A stretch of DNA of 20,386 nucleotides from Sandaracinaceae bacterium (GCA_012514415.1 JAAZAH010000232.1:1-20386), one strand, 5' to 3'. Shown: positions 1 to 8,880, counted from the first letter of the stretch. Program-made: numbers and translations. The notes: generated by a model from the letters alone, not told the origin.

Positions 1-903
1 ACGCTCGCGAGCCGCCGCCTCCCCGGATCGGGCGCGGGGCCGAGCCCCGATCGCATGGTCCTCGGCTCCGAGGGGACGCTCGGCATCCTTACCGAAGCCT
101 GGATGCGCGTTCGCCCGCGGCCGGTCTACCGAGCGAGCTTCACCGCGCATTTCGAGGCCCTTGAGCGCGCCATCGAGGCGGTTCGGGCACTCTCTCAATC
201 GGGTCTCTATCCGAGCAACTGCCGTCTCCTCGACGAGCGCGAGGCCGCGATCAACTTTGTGGCTCAGGGCAAGCTCGTTCTCATCGTCGCGTTTGAATCC
301 GCGGATCACCCCCTCGAGGCAAAGGTCCATCGCGCGGCCGAGCTTGTCCGGGACCATGGCGGAGAGGTCGTCTCCGGGCCGCATCTTCGCGAGGGTGGAG
401 CCAAGGGAAGCGCGTCGGGCGAGCGCGAGGATGGCGCGGGGATCTGGAAGAACGCCTTCATCGACGCACCCTACCTTCAGAACATCCTTGTGAGCCTCGG
501 TGTCGTTGTCGATACGTTCGAGACGGCGGTGACCTGGGATGGTTTTGAAGCGCTCCACGAGGCGGTGATTCGCGATGTCCGCGCTGCGATGAAGGAGGCG
601 TGCGGCGGCGGTTTTATCTCCTGTAGATTCACGCACATCTATCCGGATGGACCTGCCCCTTATTATACCTTCATCGCGCCCGGGAAGGCCGGTCAAGAAC
701 TCAAACAGTGGGAGACGATCAAGCGCGCGGCCTCGGACGCACTGCTCGCCCATGGCGCAACGATCACCCACCACCACGCGGTCGGGCGCGTGCATAAGCC
801 GTGGTACGAACATCAAGCCCCGAAGCTTTTTCAAGAGGCGCTGCGCGCGACGAAGGAGCGCTTCGATCCATCCGGAGTTCTAAACCCCGGCATCCTCCTA
901 TGA
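1..903 (+). CDS. FAD-linked oxidase, alkylglycerone-phosphate synthase-like, 3' part (5' end outside window)
   Basis: The reading frame is open from base 1 and runs to TGA at 901-903, so only the C-terminal 300 residues are present. The first 18 codons continue the homology, so the ATG at 55 is internal. The visible part holds the end of the FAD-binding domain (LGSEGTLGILTEA, codons at about 61-99) and the FAD-oxidase C-terminal domain. That domain has a CRFTHIYPDGPAPYYTF stretch, a HHH triplet (769-777) followed by AVGRVHKPWY, and the terminal FDPSGVLNPG signature. Alkyldihydroxyacetonephosphate synthases exchange the acyl group of acyl-DHAP for a fatty alcohol in ether-lipid synthesis, and the His triplet is typical of that family. 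By inference this gene is an ether-lipid synthase or a close flavoprotein relative. A D-lactate or glycolate oxidase is less likely because of the HHH-AVGR block. Downstream, 63 nt separate it from a convergent gene, with no obvious terminator. Confidence 0.85.
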   Translation, partial: TLASRRLPGSGAGPSPDRMVLGSEGTLGILTEAWMRVRPRPVYRASFTAHFEALERAIEAVRALSQSGLYPSNCRLLDEREAAINFVAQGKLVLIVAFESADHPLEAKVHRAAELVRDHGGEVVSGPHLREGGAKGSASGEREDGAGIWKNAFIDAPYLQNILVSLGVVVDTFETAVTWDGFEALHEAVIRDVRAAMKEACGGGFISCRFTHIYPDGPAPYYTFIAPGKAGQELKQWETIKRAASDALLAHGATITHHHAVGRVHKPWYEHQAPKLFQEALRATKERFDPSGVLNPGILL

Positions 904-966
904 GAGCCAGTCGTTCGATTTTGCGTCGGTAGCGCGCTTGACGCAGGCTGTCGCCGCGCGAAAAAA

Positions 967-3288
967 CTAGAAGCGGACGACGTCGGCTCGCGGCTCGTTA
1001 TTGGGGAGCTCGAGCCCGAGGGCGGGCATCGGCGCACCCCGCTTCGCGCGATAGTGCTCATAATGCCCGAGGACGCGTCGGACGTAACGATGCGTCTCCG
1101 TAAAGGGGATCCGCTCGAGAATGGCGTCAAGAGGCATGGTCTCGGCGTGCTGGTCAATCCACGCGCTCATATTGTGCGGTCCACCGTTATAGCTCGCGAT
1201 GGCGAGGGGAAGGTGTCCTTCAAAGCGCTCGAGCAGACGCGCGAGATACCAGGCGGCAAAATCGATATTGGTTGCGGGATCGAGGAGGTCGGCTGTCGTA
1301 AAGCCATCGAGGCCACGTCCCTGCGCGATGAGCCTGCCCGTGCGCGGCATGATCTGCATGAGCCCGATGGCGCCTGCATGAGAGACGACGCGGCGTTGGT
1401 AGACGCTCTCGACGCGCATCACCGCAAAAAGAAGATCGGGATCGACGCCATGCGCTTTTGCCGCCGCTTCGACCTCACGCGCATAGGCATAAGGGCGATC
1501 GTCGGCGTGGTAGCGCGCACTCAAACCAATCGCGGTCCCATAATCTCCGATCGCGGCGGCGACTTCGGCGATGATCTCACGCGAGAGGGGATCGATCTGA
1601 CGTCGGGCGCGGAGGACCGCGGGCACGGGACGCTCGTAGGTGCGGTTCACGCCCTCGGCCACGCTGATGAGGCCCGCACGGCGGATGGAGCGGCCGATGG
1701 CGGCGCGGTATTCGATATAGGTCTCGTAAATCTCGAGTTGCGCCATATCGACATCGCCGAGGCGAAGGAGCGCTTCGGCGCGAACGAGCGAGGGGAAGAG
1801 ATCGCCATGGAGCGAGGCGACACCGCGAAGGCGATCGGCGAGCTCTTCATGCGTGATCTTGGGTGCGCTCTCCTCATCGGAGCGAAGCGTGAGCTCGGCA
1901 AAAGGCGGATAGGGGAGAGGATCCTTCTTTGAGACGCGGGCTGGAGGCATGAGCAGCTCGCGGCTCGCAAGCTCAGCCCTCTCGACCACGCGATCGTGGG
2001 TCTGCTCGAGCCGCTGACGCGACCAGAGCGCGTAATAGTCCTCAGGCGCTTCACTCGCGATGGCGAAGAAATGCGCGCGGGCCTCTTCGATCTCGCCGAG
2101 TCGCTCATGAGCCCGAGCGAGGTGGTATCGGGCCCCTCGCCCCAGCGTGTCGGAGCGCGCCGCAAGCGGTCTCAGAAGTTGCACAAGCTTCTCGTCTTGG
2201 CCCGAGCCCGATGCGATCATCGCGATATCGAAGACGATGCTGTGGGGGAGCGTACGCCTGAGCGCGATCTCGAGGGCGGCGGCGACGCGTTCATGCATCC
2301 CGTGGCGGCCGGCAAAGGCGGCATATTCTCGGAGTGCGGGCCCAGAGAGCCGCGCAAGAGGCACGCCCCGGCGAAGAGATGCGAGCTCTCTTTCGAGCGA
2401 TTCGAGATCGTCTTTGCCTCGCGCGGGCGGCGGAGGCTCATTTCGCGCGAGCGCATCGTAACGCGCCATGGCCCGATAGTCGCCTTCGCTCCGAGCGACG
2501 CGCGAGGCGAGCAGGTAAGCGCGACGCTTTTGATCCGGGGAGGAGGGCAAATCGCGGAGGAGCTCCTCGATGGCTTGTTTTCCCTTATGCGGCGATCCAA
2601 GGCGCACCAATCGTGAGACTCGGTCGACTCTCTCCACCTCATCGAGCGGCTTGATTTTCACGCCTTGCGCTCGGAGCTCTTCCATCCGCCGGAGCGAATC
2701 GACGGCCTCGACGGTCCACGGTGCGACGAGATCGATCTTCCGATAGATCTCGCCTGCAAGCACGCCTTCGCCCTCGGCGCTCAACCTCTCGGCGAGGCGG
2801 TGGAAAATCTGAATCGTCTCGGGAAGCTCGGGATAATCCGCAAGGAGCTGCGCACTTTCGCCATGGGCGGCTTTGGGGTCGAGCTCGACGAGAACGCGTA
2901 GGCCAAGGGTCCGCGCCTCGACGACGATGTCGGGGGTGCTTGAAGTCGCGGCGGTGCGGAAGCTTTCGAGAGCGAGTGGAAGGTGTCCGGTAAGGATGGC
3001 CGCCTTCCCTCGATAGAGCGCAAAGACATCGCGGATGGCGGGATAATGCGGTTCGATGGTCGCGAGAATCTGAAGGGCGCGCTTCCCGTCGCCTGCTTTG
3101 AGCGCCTCGAGGACGGCTCCGAGCGGCGAGCCCTCGATGGCCGTACTTTTATTGGCCTCGAAGGGATCGCAGAGCAGTCGCTCAACGCGCAGCTCGCTCG
3201 CTCCGCCCAAGGGGCGGGTGGGCACGTCGGCCGCTGCGATCGACGCCGGGGTGAGCGTGAGCAGGGCTGCCAAGATCCTCTTAAGCAT
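967..3288 (-). CDS. Soluble lytic murein transglycosylase, Slt70-like
   Basis: This is an exported enzyme of about 773 residues. Lytic transglycosylases cleave the MurNAc-GlcNAc bond of peptidoglycan and form 1,6-anhydroMurNAc. The N-terminus is a signal peptide (MLKRILAALLTLTPASIAAA, then DVP). It is followed by roughly 570 residues of helical repeats resembling the Slt70 superhelical U-domain. The C-terminal SLT domain has VMRVES with the catalytic Glu at 1410-1408, then GAIGLMQIMP, NIDFAAWYLARLL and IASYNGGP, all expected motifs. I place the start at ATG 3288. The Shine-Dalgarno-like GGGAAG lies 8 nt upstream of that ATG, but only about 2 nt from the in-frame GTG at 3297, which would add MKA. 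The gene is downstream of the proS terminator on the same strand, so it probably has its own promoter in 3298-3441. Function is confident; physiological role is not. Confidence 0.93.
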   Translation of the reverse strand: MLKRILAALLTLTPASIAAADVPTRPLGGASELRVERLLCDPFEANKSTAIEGSPLGAVLEALKAGDGKRALQILATIEPHYPAIRDVFALYRGKAAILTGHLPLALESFRTAATSSTPDIVVEARTLGLRVLVELDPKAAHGESAQLLADYPELPETIQIFHRLAERLSAEGEGVLAGEIYRKIDLVAPWTVEAVDSLRRMEELRAQGVKIKPLDEVERVDRVSRLVRLGSPHKGKQAIEELLRDLPSSPDQKRRAYLLASRVARSEGDYRAMARYDALARNEPPPPARGKDDLESLERELASLRRGVPLARLSGPALREYAAFAGRHGMHERVAAALEIALRRTLPHSIVFDIAMIASGSGQDEKLVQLLRPLAARSDTLGRGARYHLARAHERLGEIEEARAHFFAIASEAPEDYYALWSRQRLEQTHDRVVERAELASRELLMPPARVSKKDPLPYPPFAELTLRSDEESAPKITHEELADRLRGVASLHGDLFPSLVRAEALLRLGDVDMAQLEIYETYIEYRAAIGRSIRRAGLISVAEGVNRTYERPVPAVLRARRQIDPLSREIIAEVAAAIGDYGTAIGLSARYHADDRPYAYAREVEAAAKAHGVDPDLLFAVMRVESVYQRRVVSHAGAIGLMQIMPRTGRLIAQGRGLDGFTTADLLDPATNIDFAAWYLARLLERFEGHLPLAIASYNGGPHNMSAWIDQHAETMPLDAILERIPFTETHRYVRRVLGHYEHYRAKRGAPMPALGLELPNNEPRADVVRF

Positions 3289-3441
3289 CGCCTTCACTTC
3301 CCTATCATGCCCATGATTTCCTCATTTGCGCAAGATACGTACGGCTCGAAACGCTCGCGTAAACCTTTGATTCGCCAGCTCTTTCTACGCAGGAGGTGGG
3401 AGAACCTCCCTCTAGGGCTCACTCTTTGGGGATGCGACGGC

Positions 3442-3485
3442 AAAAAAAAGCGCCCGCGGTTTCGATGAAATGGGAAAGCAGGCGC
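3442..3485 (-). terminator. Rho-independent terminator after proS
   Basis: Read on the minus strand, GCGCCTGC (3485-3478) pairs with GCGGGCGC (3457-3450) over 8 bp, including one G-U wobble. An inner TTTC/GAAA extension follows. The hairpin is directly followed by eight T residues (3449-3442). It lies about 50 nt past the proS stop codon and would end the four-gene run that begins at 8648. Confidence 0.85.
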
Positions 3486-3534
3486 AGAGGCGGAAGTGAG
3501 AGGCAAGAACGCGCTTGTTACAACGACCTTGCGG

Positions 3535-5247
3535 TCACGATTTCGCGTTCTCGATCCGGCGCTTTAGTTCCTCGACGATGCCGTCGCGTGCGATCTCTTC
3601 GGTCTCTTTCGAGTCGCGCGCCTTAAATTCGACGACTCCCTTTTCAAGTCCGCGTCCTCCGACGACGAGCCGGAAGGGAATGCCGAGAAGGTCGGCGTCC
3701 TTGAATTTCACGCCAGGCCGCTCATCCCGATCGTCGTAGAGGACCTCGAGGCCCGCGGCCACGAGCTCCTCGTAGAGCGCCTCAGCGGCCGCGAGGACCT
3801 CCGCATTTTTTCCGATGGGCGCGAGGACGATGGAAAAGGGCGCGATGGAGACAGGCCAGCGGATGCCGTCCTCATCGTGGTTTTGTTCGATGGCGGTTGC
3901 GAGGAGGCGCGAAACGCCGATGCCGTAGCAACCCATCACAAAGGGCTTCGCCTTCCCATCCGGATCAAGGAAGGTCGCGCCCATATTTTCGGAATAATGC
4001 GTCCCGAGGATGAAGATGTGTCCGCCCTCGATGCCGCGGTAGGAGCGAAGCGTCCCCTCGCAACGCGGACAGCCGTCACCCTCTTCGGCGAACCGGATGG
4101 AGCCGAGCTCGCCCTGATAATCACGATCGAAGTTCACACCCGTCACGTGACGATCGAGCTGGTTTGCACCTGCGACGGCATCTTTGACGGCGGCCGCGTC
4201 CCGATCGACGAAGATCTTTCCTTTGAAGCCCACGGGGCCCGCGAATCCGACGGGGGCGCCGGTGGCCTCGGTGATCTCGTCCTCGGTGGCGAGGCGGATT
4301 TCGTTCGCCCCGGCGAGACGCGCGATCGCGATCTCGTTCGCCTCATGATCTCCACGAACAATCGCCATGACGGTCTCGCCGTCTGCGACGAAGAGAAGGC
4401 TCTTGATCGTCTCCTCGGGTTTGACGCCAAGAAATTCGGCGACCTCTTCGATGGAGCGCTTATCGGGAGTCTCGACCTCTTTGAGGGGTGCGCTGCCCGG
4501 CTCGATCGCCTCCGCGCGGACCTCGGCGACCTCGACATTGGCCGCATAATCGCACTTTTCGCACGCGACCAGTCGATCTTCGCCCGTCTGCGTGAGCACC
4601 TGAAATTCGGCGCTCGTCGAGCCGCCCATCGCTCCACTATCGGCTGCCACGATGCGATATTCGAGGCCGATTCGATCGAAGATCCGCCGGTAGGTCTCGC
4701 GCATGATCTCGTAGCTTTTTCTGGCCGCGTCCTCGTCGACATCGAAGGAATACGCATCCTTCATCAGAAATTCGCGGCCGCGAAGGAGGCCTGCGCGGGG
4801 ACGCGGCTCGTCGCGGAACTTCATCTGGATTTGGTAGAGGTTCAGCGGAAGCTGTTTGTAGCTCCGCACATCGCGCCGGACCAGATCGGTGATGATTTCT
4901 TCGTGCGTCGGCCCAAGGTGATAGTCGTTTCCGCGGCGATCCCGCAGGCGAAAGAGCGCATCGCCGAAGGAGTCGAAGCGGCCCGTCTCACGGAAGTACT
5001 CGGCGGGTAATAGGGCGGGCATCAAGAGCTCTTGGGCCCCTGCCGCGTTCATCTCCTCGCGGATGATGGCTTCGATCTTGTGGAGCACCCTTAGCCCAAG
5101 CGGCAAGAGCTCGTAAATTCCAGCTCCGGCCATGCGCATATAACCCGCGCGAAGCAGGAGGATATGCGAGGGGGTGACGGCGTCTTTGGGGACCTCGCGG
5201 AGCGAGGGAATGAGGGCTCTTGAATAGCGCATCGCGAGGCGATTCAT
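3535..5247 (-). CDS. proS: Prolyl-tRNA synthetase, bacterial type with editing insertion
   Basis: At 570 residues this has the usual length of bacterial-type ProRS, a cytoplasmic class II synthetase that charges tRNA-Pro. It follows the family order. The N-terminal block has SHILLLRAGYMRMAGAGIYELLPLG. The motif 2 region has YHLGPTHEE and QIQMKFRDEPRPRAGLLRGREFLMKDAYSF. The YbaK-like insertion that hydrolyses misacylated Ala-tRNA spans about residues 225-390. Motif 3 is GCYGIGVSRLLATAIEQ, and the C-terminal anticodon-binding domain follows. A CEKCDYAANVE segment leads into the insertion. The ATG at 5247 has GAAGGA 4 nt upstream. An internal Met at codon 6 aligns with the usual family start (MRYSRALIPSLRE) but has no ribosome site of its own. 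It is the last gene of a minus-strand run, 39 nt after the diguanylate cyclase. Confidence 0.97.
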   Translation of the reverse strand: MNRLAMRYSRALIPSLREVPKDAVTPSHILLLRAGYMRMAGAGIYELLPLGLRVLHKIEAIIREEMNAAGAQELLMPALLPAEYFRETGRFDSFGDALFRLRDRRGNDYHLGPTHEEIITDLVRRDVRSYKQLPLNLYQIQMKFRDEPRPRAGLLRGREFLMKDAYSFDVDEDAARKSYEIMRETYRRIFDRIGLEYRIVAADSGAMGGSTSAEFQVLTQTGEDRLVACEKCDYAANVEVAEVRAEAIEPGSAPLKEVETPDKRSIEEVAEFLGVKPEETIKSLLFVADGETVMAIVRGDHEANEIAIARLAGANEIRLATEDEITEATGAPVGFAGPVGFKGKIFVDRDAAAVKDAVAGANQLDRHVTGVNFDRDYQGELGSIRFAEEGDGCPRCEGTLRSYRGIEGGHIFILGTHYSENMGATFLDPDGKAKPFVMGCYGIGVSRLLATAIEQNHDEDGIRWPVSIAPFSIVLAPIGKNAEVLAAAEALYEELVAAGLEVLYDDRDERPGVKFKDADLLGIPFRLVVGGRGLEKGVVEFKARDSKETEEIARDGIVEELKRRIENAKS

Positions 5248-5286
5248 AGCATCCTTCGCGCCAAGATGAAGCGCTTCGGTGCGCGT

Positions 5287-7098
5287 TCAGTGGAGAATTT
5301 CCTCGGACTCGAGATGATCCCCTCGAAACACGACGACGCGGTCGCGCCCCCGATGCTTGGCGCGATAGAGCGCGCGATCGGCGAGCGTCGTGAGCAGGCC
5401 CGGATCGTCCCCTTCGCGCGGGACGAGCGAGCTGATGCCGATGCTCACGGTGACGATCTCCCGACCGGGGACGCGGGTCTTGGGGTTCGGGATGGCGGCG
5501 CGGTGTAAGGCGCGGCGGATGAGCTGCGCGATCTCTTCGGCGTCTTCGGCGGTGCTGTTTTCGAGAAGGATGCCGAACTCCTCGCCGCCGATTCTCGCGA
5601 TCGCGTCGCCCGCGCGTTGGGCGAAGGCGCCGTCTCGAAGGATCGCGCCGATTCGCCTTAGCGCTTCATCGCCAGCGGGATGGCCGAGCGTATCGTTCAA
5701 CGCCTTGAAATGATCGATATCGATGAGAAGGAGGCTGATTGGACGCATCTCGCGCTGCGCCCGTTGCCATTCCTTGGATAGGATTTCGTCGAAGACGCGG
5801 CGATTTTTGAGCCCGGTGAGCGCATCCGTCGAGGCGAGCTCGGCGAGCTTATGGTTTGCCTCTTCGAGTTCGCCTCGGATGCGCTCGAGCTCCCAGGCGT
5901 GGCGCATTCGCTGTTCGGATTCACGTCGCAAATCATGGTTGAGCTCGGCGAGGGCGGCCGTGCGCTCAGCGATGGTCGACTCGAGGCGCGCGCGCGTAAG
6001 ATCGATCCCGCGCGTCATGCGTCGTCGCGCGTTATTCAATAGAAAGAGGAGTGAAAGACAGAGGACGGAGACGGCGAAAAGACTCGCGAGGATGGCGCGC
6101 TTGACCTCGTCATAGAGCTCGAAGACCTCGCGCTCCTCGATTTCGACGCCCGATCCGAGCAGGTGGCGACTGTCCCATACCGAGGCCCCGAGGAGCTTCG
6201 TCCCGACGGCATCCTCGAGATCCTCAAGGAAAAGCCCGGGTTGGCCATGAGCCGTTTTTTGGACGAGCTCAGATTCGACTCCGGGGTGCTGATACGGTCC
6301 GAGCGGTTCAAGGCCGCGCGGCGCGACGGCGAGCATGGCCCCGGCCGAATCGAAGATATAGCTCCGCCCACTCCTTCCAACGCGACCGAGCGAGGCGATC
6401 TGATGCAGCCTATCGGTGGGATCGAATTGAGTGAGGTAGACGCCGAGGACGCGACCGTCCCTTCGCTGAATCGGTACGGCGACAATGATATCGACCCCGG
6501 GCGCTCCGTCGCGAACCGTATGCGAGACGAAGCCGATATAGACCTCACTCGCGCCCTCGAGCACCCGATCAAAACGCTGGCGCTGTTCGATTGGGAACTC
6601 GTCGGCGGTGATTCGTGGGGGAGCGAGGCGCGCGAGTGCCTTCCCTTCGGTATCGAGCACGATCGCCGCGGTCGGGGCGTCCTTCGTGAGCAGATGCGCT
6701 TCCAGGCGGCGGATGATCTCGAGCCGCGCCATTTGGTCGTCGGGTTCTTCGCCGAGGGCCATCATGCTGTCGCGGACGTCGGGCGCCGTTGCGACGAGAC
6801 GCGCGCTCCGCTTTTGCGATTCGATCCAGAGCGCCTGACCGCTTTGCATGCCTTGGGCCGCCGTAAGCAGTTGGTCGCCCATATTGATGCGAAGCCGGGC
6901 CTCGACGCGGCCGAGCGCCGCAAGGACAAGCCCGGCGACCATGATGAGGAAGGCGATCGACGAGATGAAAGAAGGCCACCCGGTCCCGATTGCACCGACG
7001 ATCTGCTCGCGAAGGGCAAGGACCTCTTCATCGGCGCTCTTGGGCTCAGCGCCCTTTTTCCCGGTGTGTTTGACCCCGGTCTTCTTTGTCTCCTCCAC
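5287..7098 (-). CDS. Membrane-anchored diguanylate cyclase with periplasmic sensor domain (GGDEF)
   Basis: This is a 603-residue protein that should make c-di-GMP from two GTP. Visible order: a lysine-rich cytoplasmic N-terminus; TM1 at about 43-63; a periplasmic sensor at about 64-333 that looks Cache-like (AAIVLDTEGKALARLAP and IIVAVPIQRRDGRVLGVYLTQFD are typical strands); TM2 at about 334-356; a charged coiled coil at about 362-422; and a GGDEF domain at about 423-590. The active-site motif is GGEEF (residues 504-508), a functional variant. An inhibitory I-site RAGD (495-498) lies exactly five residues before it, so product inhibition is expected. The conserved DALTGLKNRR and LLLIDIDHFKALNDTLGHPAGD blocks are intact. 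The GTG start at 7098 is supported by AGGGGAG 6 nt upstream. It sits between a membrane protein gene and proS. The sensed ligand is unknown. Confidence 0.93.
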   Translation of the reverse strand: MEETKKTGVKHTGKKGAEPKSADEEVLALREQIVGAIGTGWPSFISSIAFLIMVAGLVLAALGRVEARLRINMGDQLLTAAQGMQSGQALWIESQKRSARLVATAPDVRDSMMALGEEPDDQMARLEIIRRLEAHLLTKDAPTAAIVLDTEGKALARLAPPRITADEFPIEQRQRFDRVLEGASEVYIGFVSHTVRDGAPGVDIIVAVPIQRRDGRVLGVYLTQFDPTDRLHQIASLGRVGRSGRSYIFDSAGAMLAVAPRGLEPLGPYQHPGVESELVQKTAHGQPGLFLEDLEDAVGTKLLGASVWDSRHLLGSGVEIEEREVFELYDEVKRAILASLFAVSVLCLSLLFLLNNARRRMTRGIDLTRARLESTIAERTAALAELNHDLRRESEQRMRHAWELERIRGELEEANHKLAELASTDALTGLKNRRVFDEILSKEWQRAQREMRPISLLLIDIDHFKALNDTLGHPAGDEALRRIGAILRDGAFAQRAGDAIARIGGEEFGILLENSTAEDAEEIAQLIRRALHRAAIPNPKTRVPGREIVTVSIGISSLVPREGDDPGLLTTLADRALYRAKHRGRDRVVVFRGDHLESEEILH

Positions 7099-7157
7099 GT
7101 TCTCTCCCCTTCGAAAGATAACAAGAAAGCGCGTGGGGGAGCAGAGCGAGGCGCGGA

Positions 7158-8057
7158 TCAGTTCGGTTTTCTTCGCATCAGCGAGCGTGCAATCGGGGTG
7201 GCGGGGCCCTCCGGGTGGAGGGCATGAACGAGTGCACCATCCCCGGCCGCGGCTTGGAGGCTGCGGAGCGCCCCCTCGGCGCCCTTACGATCGCCTCTCG
7301 ACGCGAGCGCATGGGCCATGACGAGCTTCGCCGTCGCGGCGAGCGAAGGATCGCTTCCCGTGTCGATGGAATTCACGCGTTTAATGGCTGCGTCGCTCCT
7401 GCCGCGCGCGGCGTCGATCAACGAGAGCGACATGCTGAGCCAGCGCTCGATGATGGGTTCGAGCTCTTCCGGCGCTTCGCGTATGGCCTCTTCGGCACCA
7501 TCGAGATCGCCGAGGTGAAGCCGGCAGGTGGCGAGCGCTTGGGCGCGAAGCGCCCGCTCTCTACGATCGAGGCGCTCGATGTCGAGGGCTGCGAGGCGAC
7601 GCTCGACCGGTCGGCGAAGTCCAATCGCCGTGAGGTACGGGAGACTCCCAAGAAGGAGACGGGTATGAATCTCGGGCTGCTTCTTCTGGACGTGATCGAG
7701 CAGAGTGAAGAGCGCCTGCGCCACGCGCTCGCTGATGTCCCGATCTTCGAGGCGGCTCGCGAGGAGGATGGCCCCTTTGAGGTAGCGATGGCGATACGCG
7801 GAAAAGAAGCTCACCCCGAGCCCAACGGCGAGTGCCGCGATGGCGGCGCGGCGGTCGGCGACATCGAGCGGCAGCCCCTCGTCTCTTGAATAGACATAAG
7901 CCGCAAAGCCCGCGAACCAGCTCACGATCAGCGAAAACCCAAACGTGGCGACAAGCTGGTTCAGCGGAAAGAGGCGGAGTGGGACGCGCTGGAGTACAGC
8001 CCGCAGCGGAAGCGCCGCAAGGGCGACGAAGAGCGCGGCGACGAGCCCCTCCTTCAT
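7158..8057 (-). CDS. Membrane protein with C-terminal helical (TPR-like) repeats, function unknown
   Basis: I do not recognise this 299-residue protein as a named family. Three hydrophobic segments are visible at about residues 4-20, 33-56 (LNQLVATFGFSLIVSWFAGF) and 70-88 (AAIAALAVGLGVSFFSAY). The rest is a soluble Ala/Leu/Arg-rich region of about 200 residues. Its amphipathic helix pairs (RALRAQALATCRLHLGDLDGAEEAIREAPEEL, AKLVMAHALASRGDRKGAEGALRSLQAAAG) read like degenerate TPRs. The ATG at 8057 is only 3 nt after the stop of the upstream gene and lacks a strong ribosome site, so translational coupling is likely. The upstream neighbour also has TPR-like helices and is exported, so the two may form one envelope complex; that is inference only. 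Confidence 0.8.
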   Translation of the reverse strand: MKEGLVAALFVALAALPLRAVLQRVPLRLFPLNQLVATFGFSLIVSWFAGFAAYVYSRDEGLPLDVADRRAAIAALAVGLGVSFFSAYRHRYLKGAILLASRLEDRDISERVAQALFTLLDHVQKKQPEIHTRLLLGSLPYLTAIGLRRPVERRLAALDIERLDRRERALRAQALATCRLHLGDLDGAEEAIREAPEELEPIIERWLSMSLSLIDAARGRSDAAIKRVNSIDTGSDPSLAATAKLVMAHALASRGDRKGAEGALRSLQAAAGDGALVHALHPEGPATPIARSLMRRKPN

Positions 8058-8060
8058 GAC

Positions 8061-8648
8061 CTAGCGCTTCTTCTTGGCTTTTTTTGCCTCTTCTTGGCGG
8101 AGCTCTTCCTCACGCTCGGCGACCCGCTTTTTCGTGATGGCCGCATTGGCATTGGCTTTGGCAAGGTGGTCGATCGCTTCGATGCGAGCGGCGGGCACCG
8201 CGGCGACGCCCGCGTTGGGATGCTCACGGAGGAGCGCGGCGAGCTCAAGCCAGGTGGTTCGAGCCTCATCGAGCGATTCGGGGTGACGCTCGAGGATTTG
8301 TGCCGCGCCCTGAAGAGAGCGCGCCTCCATCCGCGCATTTCCAGCTTGCTTCGAGATCACACGCGCGCGCCGGAACGCCTCGAGCGCGGCCTCTTCCTCG
8401 CCTTTGAGGCGAAGCGTGACGGCCTCGTAATAGATCGCCTCCGCGCGCTGCGGCTCCGCCTCTTTCGCCTCGCGGAACGTGGAGAGCGCCTGATCGTAGG
8501 CCTCGGATCGGACCTGCGCGATGCCCTCTTGGATCTTGGCCATATAGGTCTTCTGCGCCGCGCGCGCTTCTTCCGCTTGCGCCGCGGGCGTGAGGGATGC
8601 GATGGAAAGCCCCACGATGAGGGCGAGGACTGCGAGGACTGAGCGCAT
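8061..8648 (-). CDS. Exported TPR-like protein
   Basis: This is a 195-residue protein with a clear Sec signal peptide. The hydrophobic core is LAVLALIVGLSIASL, and the probable cleavage follows AQA at residue 25. The mature part has TPR-style helix pairs: GIAQVRSEAYDQALSTFREAKEAEPQRAEAIYYEAVTLRLKGEEEAALEAFRRA spans about one and a half repeats, and a looser pair follows. It ends in a charged helix with a very basic tail (AKKAKKKR). TPR domains mediate protein-protein contacts, so a periplasmic scaffold role is the simplest reading. The ribosome site before ATG 8648 is weak (AGG about 9 nt upstream). This is the first gene of the run 8648 to 3535, and the membrane protein gene begins 3 nt after its stop. 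No specific function can be assigned. Confidence 0.82.
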   Translation of the reverse strand: MRSVLAVLALIVGLSIASLTPAAQAEEARAAQKTYMAKIQEGIAQVRSEAYDQALSTFREAKEAEPQRAEAIYYEAVTLRLKGEEEAALEAFRRARVISKQAGNARMEARSLQGAAQILERHPESLDEARTTWLELAALLREHPNAGVAAVPAARIEAIDHLAKANANAAITKKRVAEREEELRQEEAKKAKKKR

Positions 8649-8727
8649 GATTTGAACCTAGATCAATGGCCCATGAGGCCGCAAGGGTGATCCCCAATTT
8701 GGTGGCTTGAGGTTAAGCGATCGTGCA

Positions 8728-8739
8728 TTCCAATTGGAA
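8728..8739. promoter_or_regulatory. 12-bp perfect palindrome upstream of the TPR/GGDEF/proS run
   Basis: TTCCAATTGGAA is a perfect palindrome 80 nt upstream of the ATG at 8648, inside a 233-bp non-coding stretch. A related palindrome with the half-sites in the opposite order lies at 8834-8845. A binding site for a dimeric regulator is possible. No clear -35/-10 pair was found beside it. Confidence 0.35.
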
Positions 8740-8833
8740 CGATTGCGCGCGATGCGGGCGACCACCAAAAGGCGGCCGATGGAAAAGAGACTGCGAAAGG
8801 GAGCCTGATGGCGGTGCCTATCGCGGAGAACGC

Positions 8834-8845
8834 TTGGAATTCCAA
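8834..8845. promoter_or_regulatory. 12-bp perfect palindrome TTGGAATTCCAA
   Basis: This is the second perfect palindrome of the 8649-8881 gap, built from the same TTCCAA/TTGGAA half-sites as the one at 8728-8739 but everted. It is flanked by direct repeats AACGCTT (8829-8835 and 8845-8851). The two palindrome centres are 106 bp apart. The role is unproven. Confidence 0.3.
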
Positions 8846-8861
8846 ACGCTTCCTCGCACGA

Positions 8862-8880
8862 AGGCGCCACACGGGCGCCT
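8862..8880 (-). terminator. Stem-loop just after the small lytic transglycosylase gene
   Basis: AGGCGCC (8862-8868) and GGCGCCT (8874-8880) form a perfect 7-bp GC-rich stem with a 5-nt loop. The stem begins 2 nt beyond the stop codon at 8882-8884 on the minus strand. No T-tract follows, so this is either a weak or U-less terminator or an mRNA-stabilising 3' hairpin. Confidence 0.45.

Noticed and set aside
922..945. TGCGTC/GACGCA stem as a terminator between the convergent genes at 903 and 967
   Set aside because: The stem is only 6 bp with a 12-nt loop and there is no T-tract on either strand.
1054..1932. 292-codon plus-strand frame opposite the Slt70-like gene
   Set aside because: It is antisense to a well supported gene and has no recognisable motif or ribosome site.
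3877..5010. 377-codon plus-strand frame opposite proS
   Set aside because: proS homology covers the whole stretch on the other strand; this frame is a composition artefact.
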